Source: Akkermansiaceae bacterium UBA3385 (GTDB taxonomy: Bacteria > Verrucomicrobiota > Verrucomicrobiia > Verrucomicrobiales > Akkermansiaceae). From it: a stretch of 44,035 nucleotides of DNA. The position numbers were made by a program, and so were the translations under genes. Below the pieces are notes generated by a model that saw only the letters and a list, made by a program, of their open reading frames with translations, searched no databases and was not told the origin of the DNA. The number at the start of each line of letters is the position of its first letter. The stretch's first letter is position 1. This document shows, piece after piece, positions 24,474-31,870 of the stretch. The stretch covers positions 1-44,035 of the forward strand of contig DEPT01000038.1 of assembly GCA_002358905.1 (NCBI GenBank). Reading direction: 5' to 3'.

Positions 24474-25670
24474 TCACTCCTCTTCCTCAGGCGCACAATA
24501 GAGGAACACTTCCAACCCATTCTCCCACTCAATTCCGACGACGGCATCGTCGGCATAGTAGGCGCAATACGTGATACACCCTGGATATTCCTGCGGAGGG
24601 AGCAACTCTTCCATATACATCTGCAGCTGCTCACCACGCTCAAGAGCCTCTTCATATTCATCCGGAAAAAAATCAAATAACGGCCAGAAAATCAGCAACA
24701 CGGCCAAAACAGTCAGCGGCAGACGACGAGGTTTGCGAGGCTTCGGTAAGTACGGAAGAGGTTCAGGAGTTACATCTGCCAGAACACAGCTGAGCACGCG
24801 TGTGCGATAAATGATACCATGGCGCAGCCGCAAGGCAGAATCAAACATCCCTGTGGGTAACACTGCCCAGCCACCGCTGTCTGACTGCACCAACACGGTA
24901 TCCCGGCTTACATGCAGATACCCCGGCGTAGGATTCTGCCGCATGGCTCGTGCAAACAACCCAGGATTGATAAAGATGACCAGAGCAACAACAAGCGCAA
25001 CTAATATTTCCAACGGCAGGAAAGGTATTTCATGCACCACGCTCAGTGAAAAAGCAAAGCTCAGCGCTACGACAGCCACATAGGACAGGAGCATTCTTCC
25101 CGGCAGGGCATCTCTCATAACAAACCGGACAAACTCACGCCACTGCGCCGGAGCGGCAGTCACCCGGACTGGTTTTTCTGTAAGCAAAGCCGCAGGAAGT
25201 GCAATAGGTGTCGCTCCTTTCTTCCCGGCGTGAGCCGTTGCATAGGCCAGCATGGAATCCGCCTGCTCTCGCCGCAGTGACGCCGTGGGCAGCAGTTGAA
25301 ACAGGCCATTTGTCTGCCTCAGCATCAGCATATCGCTTCTGAGCCAAACTTTCGATATACGCTCCCAAGGCGTAAAACTTTTCGTCCCGGAGTCATCACT
25401 CTCGACCATAACACCGGCCTCCGTCATAGTCACAAACTGGGTTCCCAGCACCTCAAAGCGACGCTCAATCCGACGAAGGGACGCCCAATTCTGACAACAT
25501 ATCACAAGGATAGCCACGAGAAAAGCGGCCACATAAAAATACCATTCGAACGGAATGAAGAGCCATAGCACGGCGAAACAGATAGCCAAAACGATGCTCT
25601 GATGCACCACAACATGCTTCAGAAACCATCCCATACTCTTCCGTTCCGGCTTGCACAAACGATATACCAT
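24474..25670 (-). CDS. Duplicated membrane/PH-like (YcxB-type) protein
   Basis: Protein of 398 residues with two similar halves, each a pair of membrane helices followed by a small beta-rich domain. Half 1: helices at about 22-41 and 45-60, then FEVLGTQFVTMTEAGVMVES...FTPWERISKVWLRSDMLMLRQTNGLFQLLPTASL. Half 2: helices at about 195-240, then TPGYLHVSRDTVLVQSDSGGWAVLPTGMFDS. The pattern of a PH-like domain with a buried W and a conserved LLP(T)-type turn recalls YcxB-like proteins. A third hydrophobic stretch (about 325-345) precedes an acidic C-terminal tail ending EEEE. Function unknown. Start at 25670 fits the promoter just upstream. Confidence 0.7.
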   Translation of the reverse strand: MVYRLCKPERKSMGWFLKHVVVHQSIVLAICFAVLWLFIPFEWYFYVAAFLVAILVICCQNWASLRRIERRFEVLGTQFVTMTEAGVMVESDDSGTKSFTPWERISKVWLRSDMLMLRQTNGLFQLLPTASLRREQADSMLAYATAHAGKKGATPIALPAALLTEKPVRVTAAPAQWREFVRFVMRDALPGRMLLSYVAVVALSFAFSLSVVHEIPFLPLEILVALVVALVIFINPGLFARAMRQNPTPGYLHVSRDTVLVQSDSGGWAVLPTGMFDSALRLRHGIIYRTRVLSCVLADVTPEPLPYLPKPRKPRRLPLTVLAVLLIFWPLFDFFPDEYEEALERGEQLQMYMEELLPPQEYPGCITYCAYYADDAVVGIEWENGLEVFLYCAPEEEE

Positions 25671-25676
25671 ACCGCT

Positions 25677-25704
25677 ATTTTAGCACCGAAAAGGAGAAAA
25701 ACAA
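25677..25704 (-). promoter_or_regulatory. Promoter of the YcxB-type gene
   Basis: On the minus strand TTGTTT (25699-25704), a 16 bp spacer and TAAAAT (25677-25682), six bases before the ATG. Confidence 0.55.
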
Positions 25705-26312
25705 GCCGTTTTGCGCCACGGTGAAGGAGCAGCTCACAGCCCGGGTGTTTTAACACCATTTTTTATATATTCGTAGTCATTTCTATTCTTTTTCCGAGGC
25801 GAAAAATCACACAATTCTATCCTGAAAAGAGCATTCTCATCCACTTTTCACCCTATTTTCACGGTAGCATGACACCCTGTTTACTCTACCCTTTCGATAT
25901 TGTTTGTCAATAGTTAAGATAATACATCACACCCAAATTCAAATTCCATTTCGGCATTATTCCCCCTACCTTCCCCGCCGTTGCTGCAGAGCTGGATGAC
26001 TTCCTTATTCATCAGAATTCCTCCCGAATTTGCACAAATTTCACATTTCCTCATATATTTCCATAGACTTGATTCCAATATAAAGAATAATACTATTACC
26101 TCTATTCTTAAATATCTTTTTATAAGGTTTTCTTTGCCATTTACGGTATATACTTACACCCCTTTCTTATATTTTGTTGTTTATTTATTGTTTATTGCTT
26201 GTGTCGTTCGTTAGCTCATTTTACATAACAAATCCACACATCGTAAGAAAAACCGCTTTTCTATGTATATTTTTATTTCTCTATCAAATCGCAAATGACA
26301 TTTTAATCTTAT

Positions 26313-26341
26313 TTGTCAATTATGTTTTCTTATGCTAAAAT
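26313..26341 (+). promoter_or_regulatory. Promoter-like sequence in the AT-rich island
   Basis: TTGTCA (26313-26318), a 17 bp spacer and TAAAAT (26336-26341). Expected start about 26348, some 50 bases ahead of the small reading frame at 26398. In AT-rich DNA such matches arise by chance more often. Confidence 0.4.
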
Positions 26342-26397
26342 GGCCCATATCACCCTGAATCTCTCATTTCGGTGCTTAAACACCTGAAATAACTCTA

Positions 26398-26544
26398 ATG
26401 AGCAAAAACAACCTGAATAAAGCCAAAAATGCACGGGCAGATACACAGGCGCGATGCTCCACGCTCGCCATTTTGGCCTATTTTAAGCTATTTTTATTCA
26501 TTACTCACTCTATTTATACATTTTACAACTTTTGCCAAAAATAA
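26398..26544 (+). pseudogene. Possible remnant of an EcoRI-type adenine methyltransferase N-terminus
   Basis: A 48-codon frame starting MSKNNLNKAKNARADTQ. This opening recalls the NLNKAKxAKxDEFYTQ N-terminus that I know from EcoRI-family adenine methyltransferases of gut bacteria. After residue 17 the likeness ends and the rest (FKLFLFITHSIYTFYNF) looks like translated AT-rich noise. It would be a fragment left by deletion of a restriction-modification locus. The match is short and from memory, so the call is tentative; a small non-functional ORF is the alternative. Confidence 0.3.
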
Positions 26545-26672
26545 GGCAATTTATCATTTTTTGATAAATTTTGAAAAACGCCCCTATAAAATGGTCACAT
26601 AGGCAAAAAGACAGAACAGATTTCAAGTTCTGCATGTCGAAATCTGATTGTCGACAAATCACCATTAAACAG

Positions 26673-26698
26673 CCCCGGCCAGGATAACCTGGCCGGGG
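26673..26698 (-). terminator. Terminator of the pit gene
   Basis: Perfect 11 bp stem CCCCGGCCAGG/CCTGGCCGGGG with a four-base loop, 23 bases beyond the stop codon on the minus strand, followed by a weak T tract (CTGTTT). Confidence 0.8.
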
Positions 26699-26721
26699 CG
26701 TCTCGCACGCATCATAGAGAC

Positions 26722-28953
26722 TCACATATGCGAACGGAAGAGTTCAGCCTGATCCTGCAACAGGGCGAAGGAGTGGCGCACCATGGCGCGGGTTTCGTTC
26801 AGCAGGTTCAGGTAAAGAATGCCATTGCGCATATCCACCACATCCTCCTCAGCGCGGATGAGATGCTCGCGGATGCACTGGGCAAATTCCTGTTTGAGGT
26901 CACCGGACTGCGCCATCATCGCCTCGATACCGGCGCCGCCGTCGCTCTGCAGCTTGAGTGAGAGCCCCGGGAAGCAGGCCGAGATACGGTCGCTCATCGA
27001 AAGGAGGTCGCGGCCCTGCTCAGCCGTCAGCCCCACATGGTTATTATCGATGTGCTTGTAGGCAGCCTTCACCACCGTGAGCAGACATTCAGCCACATGC
27101 AGACTGTTCTCATGCAGGCGAAGGGCCAGTTGCCCCTTATCGTACAGGCGGGCCGGCAGAGTCTGCAGGCAGGGAAGAATCTGGTCCTCCTGCACAGCCA
27201 CGAGCGTGCGGTTCAGCTCTCGGGCCTTCTTGCGCAGGCGCTTCAAGGCGCTGTAATCCTCCGCAAGCAGGGCTTTCACTGTGGCGCGGTAGATGCCGTA
27301 GGCACGGCCTAAACGGCCCACAGAGGCCTCTCCGAGCTCGCGCATCACGGCAGGGGAATCCAGGTTCAGCTCCGGCAGCGTCTCAGCATTCTTGCGGCGG
27401 TGCAGATAGGCAGATTTGACCAGAATACCACCGGCCACAAGGAGCATGAATACCACGCCCCACATACCGCCGAACATCATCACAGTAGCCGTGATGCCGG
27501 CGGCCAGGAAGGCAAGCAGCCCCGTGGTAAACCAGCCGCCGATAACCACCATCACGCCCGTGATGCGGTATACAGCACTATCACGCCCCCAGGCTCGGTC
27601 TGCCAGGGAGGAACCCATAGCTACCATGAAAGTCACATAGGTCGTGGAGAGCGGCAGCTTCAATGAAGTAGCCAAGGAGATAAGCAAGGCGGAAACCGTC
27701 AGGTTCACCGAAGCACGCACCATGTCGAATGCCGTGCCGTCGTCCTCGCTCAGTTCCAGCGGCTGGAAGCGCTTACCCACGAAGCGGGCCACAGGCTCGG
27801 GCGTTATGCGGGAAATAAAGCGGGAGGCATTCAGCGCCCAGCGTACCGCTGCACGAGCGGGCAGGCAGGATCCGAAACGTTCCTTACTCACGCCGTTACT
27901 ACGGGCCAGCTTCACCTCGGTTTCCGTCACCGTGCGGGCCTTCTTCGAGAAGATGAGCGCCAGCACCATCACACCACCAGCGGCCAGCAGATACCAGATA
28001 TTGGCCTGCACAGGGTCAGCCAGCGAACCCATGCGGAGACTTTCCAGAGAGCCGCCTGCTGCCACGTGAGCACTCGCGATGTGGTACGAGGATTCTGCTG
28101 CCATGAACACGCCGATGAAGTTCACCAGGTCATTACCCGCGAAAGCGAGCGCCAGGGCGCACGTACCCGCCAGCACCGTGATACGAAGTGTATTCACCCG
28201 CAGCACATACTGCAGGACAAAAGACACCACGAACCACACACCCAGCGTTGCGAGGACTACGATACCGATATTACTGTTCAGCCATGCCAGCATCTCCGGC
28301 GTCACCACCGAGCTGTGCTTCAGCCCCTTGAACACGGCAAAGTAGCTGATAGCCGTGAGCGAAGCTGCGCACCACAGCGAACCGATATACTTATATGCCC
28401 GCTGATAGCGGAAGCTGAACAGAAGGCGTGAGAACCACATCACCACGCAGCCGCAGGTGAAAGCCACCGCTACCGAGCAGAAAATGCCCGAGATGATGGT
28501 AAGCGCCTTCGAGCTGTTGATATACGCACCAAGGCTCTGCGCCACATCTGCCCCACCCTCATACATGGTGAACAGCGCCACGGCCACTGCCGCACCCAGC
28601 AACTCGAACACCAGCGACACCGTGGTTGAGGTCGGCAAGCCAAAGGTGTTGAACAAATCCAGCAGAATCACATCTGTCAGCATCACGGCCAGGAACAGAA
28701 TCATCACCCCATGGAAACTGAACTGAGCCGGAACAAACACGCCGCTGCGGGCAATCTCCATCATCCCGCCGGAAAGCGATGCGCCCAGCACAATACCCAC
28801 TGCTGCCACGGCCAGCACCACACCTCGGCGTGCCGCGTTGCAGCCTACGGCAGAGTTCAGGAAGTTGGCCGCATCGTTCGATACGCCCACCACCAGGTCA
28901 AACACCGCCAGCAAGAGCAGAATGCCCAATATTGCGATATACATTTCATTCAT
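26722..28953 (-). CDS. Pit-family inorganic phosphate transporter with C-terminal PhoU-like region
   Basis: Protein of 743 residues. The two inverted Pit signatures are visible: GVSNDAAN (23-30) near the N-terminus and FAGNDLVNFIG in the middle. About ten to twelve membrane helices span residues 1-520. Such proteins carry phosphate or metal-phosphate into the cell by ion symport. The last 200 residues (from about 540) are soluble and helical with acidic and basic heptads (LKRLRKKARELNRTLVAVQED), like a PhoU domain, which may sense or gate transport; this fusion is common in the Bacteroidetes/PVC relatives. No high-affinity Pst genes are near. Promoter not clear; overlapping small hairpins lie upstream (29011-29041). 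Ends at a strong hairpin. Confidence 0.9.
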   Translation of the reverse strand: MNEMYIAILGILLLLAVFDLVVGVSNDAANFLNSAVGCNAARRGVVLAVAAVGIVLGASLSGGMMEIARSGVFVPAQFSFHGVMILFLAVMLTDVILLDLFNTFGLPTSTTVSLVFELLGAAVAVALFTMYEGGADVAQSLGAYINSSKALTIISGIFCSVAVAFTCGCVVMWFSRLLFSFRYQRAYKYIGSLWCAASLTAISYFAVFKGLKHSSVVTPEMLAWLNSNIGIVVLATLGVWFVVSFVLQYVLRVNTLRITVLAGTCALALAFAGNDLVNFIGVFMAAESSYHIASAHVAAGGSLESLRMGSLADPVQANIWYLLAAGGVMVLALIFSKKARTVTETEVKLARSNGVSKERFGSCLPARAAVRWALNASRFISRITPEPVARFVGKRFQPLELSEDDGTAFDMVRASVNLTVSALLISLATSLKLPLSTTYVTFMVAMGSSLADRAWGRDSAVYRITGVMVVIGGWFTTGLLAFLAAGITATVMMFGGMWGVVFMLLVAGGILVKSAYLHRRKNAETLPELNLDSPAVMRELGEASVGRLGRAYGIYRATVKALLAEDYSALKRLRKKARELNRTLVAVQEDQILPCLQTLPARLYDKGQLALRLHENSLHVAECLLTVVKAAYKHIDNNHVGLTAEQGRDLLSMSDRISACFPGLSLKLQSDGGAGIEAMMAQSGDLKQEFAQCIREHLIRAEEDVVDMRNGILYLNLLNETRAMVRHSFALLQDQAELFRSHM

Positions 28954-29010
28954 ATGCCCCTACTCTACCACACTACCCCTGCCATCCGCACGCTTTCTAC
29001 TGTGAACTCT

Positions 29011-29041
29011 CCGCCACATACCATGTGGCGGTTTCGCCACA
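29011..29041. repeat. Overlapping alternative hairpins upstream of pit
   Basis: CCGCCACAT (29011-29019) pairs with ATGTGGCGG (29023-29031), while TGTGGCG (29024-29030) can instead pair with CGCCACA (29034-29040). The middle arm is shared, so only one stem can form at a time. It lies 58-88 bases upstream of the pit start. Confidence 0.6.
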
Positions 29042-29160
29042 TTTGAAACGCATGGAAAGCAGTAGCTGAAACTTATGAAGTGGTAGTATTTTAGTTTCTG
29101 CATTTACCTGTCCGACTTGTCAATTCCTTTCCGCCCGCCCAGTTACCCTTGAAAATGCTT

Positions 29161-29192
29161 CACCCCACCTGCCGGGCATGGCAGGTGGGGTG
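29161..29192 (-). terminator. Terminator of the gyrBA operon
   Basis: 13 bp stem CACCCCACCTGCC/GGCAGGTGGGGTG with a six-base loop, 35 bases after the gyrA stop on the minus strand. The T tract is weak. Confidence 0.8.
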
Positions 29193-29226
29193 ATACTTAT
29201 GAGTTATTTATGGAGCGGATGAGGCT

Positions 29227-31848
29227 TCACTCCTGGGGAGCGTCGGCTTCATCGGTGATGGTGGATTCGGTATCTACCACTTCGGTGCCTTCGGCATCCT
29301 CGGACTCAGGGGAGTCATCCTCATCGTCATCGGGGATGACAAGGGTGATTTCCTGGATGGTCTCCTTGCCATCGAGAGTGATGAGCTTCACGCCCTGGGT
29401 GGCACGGCCGGTCTCGCGGATGGTATCGACCTTCATGCGGACGGACTGGCCACCGGTGGTCATAATCATGAGCTCATCGGCATCCGTCACAGTGGTGGCA
29501 GACACCACGCGTCCGGTCTTATCGGTGCAGTTCATGGTCTTGATACCGATACCACCGCGGGTCTGCGGACGGTATTCATCGAAGGGAGTGCGCTTGCCAA
29601 GGCCATTCTCGGAAACTACAAGCAGGTTGGCATCCTGCTGAACCACAGCCAGAGCTACAACATAGTCGCCCTCGCGCAGCTTGATACCACGCACACCGAT
29701 AGTGTTACGTCCCTGAGCGCGCATATCGCTCTCAGCAAAGCGAATACTCATACCATCGTGCGTGACGAGCACCACCTCATCGCTGCCGGAGGTAAGGGCT
29801 GCATTCACCAGGGAATTACCTTCCTCCAGGTTAATGGCGATGATACCGGCCTTGCGGTAGTTCACGAAGTCGTTGAGGGCGGTTTTCTTCACGGTGCCAT
29901 CCTTGGTGGCGAACACCACATTGCCGGAATCCTCGGCGAAGGTGATATCCTTACCGTCCTCGCTCACGCGGCGCTCCAGTCGCAGAATAGCGGCGATGCG
30001 CTCATCAGCCTGCATATCCAGCAGGTTCTTGATGGAACGGCCCTGGGCACTGCGGGCGGCCTCGTCAATCTCGTACACGCGTTCCACATACACACGGCCA
30101 GTGTTGGTAAAGAACATAATGTAGTCATGATTCTGAGCAGCAAAGAGGTGCTCCACGAAGTCGTTGGCATCCTTCTTACTCTTGGTCGTAGCGGCCTTGA
30201 TACCCTTGCCGCCACGGGCCTGCAAGCGATACTCGTCGGAGTTTGTGCGCTTGATGTAACCGCTGTGGGAGATGGTCACAATCATGGAGTCATTGGGGAT
30301 GAGGTCCTCAATGGCCATATCACCCTCGAAGGGAATGATGTGGGTCATACGCGGGGTGGCGTACTTCTCCTTGATGGTGCGCAGCTCATCCTTCACGATA
30401 CCGAGCACGCGGCTCTCGTTGGCCAGAATGTCCAGATAGTCCTCGATGAGCTCGAGCAGCTTCTTGTACTCGTCGGAAATCTTGTCGTTTTCCAGAGCTG
30501 TGAGCTGGTAGAGGCGGAGTTCGAGGATGGCGTTCACCTGACGCTCCGTGAACACATACTGGTCCCCCTGCACAGAGGGCTGGCTGTGGATGAGGATGCC
30601 GAGGCCCTTGGCCAGCTCCACGGGGAAGCGGAAAGCCATCAGGCGATTACGGGCGTCCTCGCGGTTTCTGGAATCACGGATGATGCGAATGAACTCGTCC
30701 AGATTCGCCAGAGCGATAAGGTAAGCCTCCAACACCTCTGCGCGATCCTCAGCCTTGCGAAGCAGGAACTTGGTGCGGCGTACCACCACCTCGCGGCGGT
30801 GCTCCACATAGAAGTTGATGGCATCCTTCATGGTGAGCACCTTGGGGCGCCCCTCATGAATGGCCAGCATATTCACAGCGAAGGAAGTATCGAGGCTGGT
30901 GAGCTTGTAGAGCTGGTTGATGACCACCTGCGGGCGGGCATCACGCTTCAGCTCGATTTCGATGTAATCCGTAAGGTCGCGCATACCGGCGATATCGGTA
31001 ATCACCTTGTCGCGCACCAGCTCGGCTATACGTTCCTGCAGCACAGCACGGTTCACACCGTAAGGCACATCAGAGATATGCAGGAACTCACGTCCGTTCT
31101 CATTGCTCACGACCTCCACCTTACCGCGCATACGCACGCTGCCGCGGCCGGTGCGGAAGTAGCTGTCGATACCCTTATAGCCCAGCACATAACCACCCGT
31201 GGGGAAATCCGGGCCCTTAATGTAGGCACGCAGCGCCTCGCTGGTGATGTGAGGATTATCGATGTAGGCGCACACGCCGTCCACCACTTCGCCGAGGTTG
31301 TGCGGTGCCATATTCGTGGCCATACCCACGGCGATACCCGTGCCGCCGTTCACCAGCAGGTTCGGGAATGCGGAGGGGAACACCACGGGCTCCGTGAAGT
31401 TGTTATCATAGTTCGGCTGGAAATCCACGGTGTCCTTGTCCAGGTCATCCATAAGGGCAAGACCCAGGTGGCTCAGCTTGGCTTCCGTGTATCGGTAGGC
31501 AGCAGGCGGGTCACCTTCCGGGGAGCCGAAGTTACCCTGCCCCAGCACCAGCACATCACGCATGTACCAGGGCTGAGCCATGTTCACCAGAGTGCCGTAG
31601 GCGGACTGGTCACCGTGCGGGTGGTATTTACCGATGGTATCACCCACGATACGACCGCACTTCACCGTCCCCTTGCTGGGCACCAGGCCCAGTTCATGCA
31701 TGGCATAAAGCACGCGGCGCTGGGAGGGCTTGAGACCGTCACGAGCATCCGGCAGGGCGCGGGAGATAATCACCGACATGGAGTAATCCAGGAAGCTGCG
31801 GGAGACCTCCTCTGCCACGTCGACGGGACGAATTCTTGTTTCGCTCAT
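29227..31848 (-). CDS. gyrA: DNA gyrase subunit A
   Basis: Protein of 873 residues. The breakage-reunion domain has the catalytic Tyr120 (AAYRYTE), and the C-terminal wrapping domain contains the GyrA box QARGGKG (543-549), which separates gyrase from topoisomerase IV. The C-terminal 40 residues are very acidic (DDDEDDSPESEDAEG). In the quinolone-resistance region the sequence is HPHGDQSAYGT (77-87). The positions matching E. coli Ser83 and Asp87 are Gln81 and Gly85, so both residues of the water-metal bridge that holds quinolones are replaced. It lies 22 bases after gyrB in the same direction, with no ribosome-binding-site-like sequence between them, and ends at a strong hairpin. Confidence 0.97.
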   Translation of the reverse strand: MSETRIRPVDVAEEVSRSFLDYSMSVIISRALPDARDGLKPSQRRVLYAMHELGLVPSKGTVKCGRIVGDTIGKYHPHGDQSAYGTLVNMAQPWYMRDVLVLGQGNFGSPEGDPPAAYRYTEAKLSHLGLALMDDLDKDTVDFQPNYDNNFTEPVVFPSAFPNLLVNGGTGIAVGMATNMAPHNLGEVVDGVCAYIDNPHITSEALRAYIKGPDFPTGGYVLGYKGIDSYFRTGRGSVRMRGKVEVVSNENGREFLHISDVPYGVNRAVLQERIAELVRDKVITDIAGMRDLTDYIEIELKRDARPQVVINQLYKLTSLDTSFAVNMLAIHEGRPKVLTMKDAINFYVEHRREVVVRRTKFLLRKAEDRAEVLEAYLIALANLDEFIRIIRDSRNREDARNRLMAFRFPVELAKGLGILIHSQPSVQGDQYVFTERQVNAILELRLYQLTALENDKISDEYKKLLELIEDYLDILANESRVLGIVKDELRTIKEKYATPRMTHIIPFEGDMAIEDLIPNDSMIVTISHSGYIKRTNSDEYRLQARGGKGIKAATTKSKKDANDFVEHLFAAQNHDYIMFFTNTGRVYVERVYEIDEAARSAQGRSIKNLLDMQADERIAAILRLERRVSEDGKDITFAEDSGNVVFATKDGTVKKTALNDFVNYRKAGIIAINLEEGNSLVNAALTSGSDEVVLVTHDGMSIRFAESDMRAQGRNTIGVRGIKLREGDYVVALAVVQQDANLLVVSENGLGKRTPFDEYRPQTRGGIGIKTMNCTDKTGRVVSATTVTDADELMIMTTGGQSVRMKVDTIRETGRATQGVKLITLDGKETIQEITLVIPDDDEDDSPESEDAEGTEVVDTESTITDEADAPQE

Positions 31849-31870
31849 AAATCAGAATGAAAGGTTAGGG

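Larger units (their letters stand above)
25705..26672. other. AT-rich, nearly gene-free island
   Basis: About 970 bases clearly richer in A and T than the flanks, with many T runs. No ORF has convincing coding character apart from a 48-codon frame at 26398-26544. A plausible promoter lies at 26313-26341. Small structures include GGTGT/ACACC followed by a T run (near 25745-25765), AATTTATCA/TGATAAATT (26548-26570) and a pair of overlapping alternative stems at 26612-26646. I found no clear cluster of DnaA boxes. The composition suggests foreign or decayed DNA. Confidence 0.6.

Noticed and set aside
25981..26214. 77-codon hydrophobic frame in the AT-rich island
   Set aside because: It starts at TTG, has no promoter-spaced start, and its composition is what random AT-rich DNA yields.
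25705..26672. Replication origin
   Set aside because: The AT-richness invites the idea, but I found no cluster of DnaA boxes and no dnaA, dnaN or parAB neighbour.
29758..31860. A 700-codon open frame on the plus strand opposite gyrA
   Set aside because: It is the mirror of a highly conserved gene in GC-rich DNA; its His/Val/Leu-rich translation has no family likeness. The same holds for the long frames opposite gyrB (32273-34669), ispG (15187-17037) and the M42 peptidase (8653-9753).
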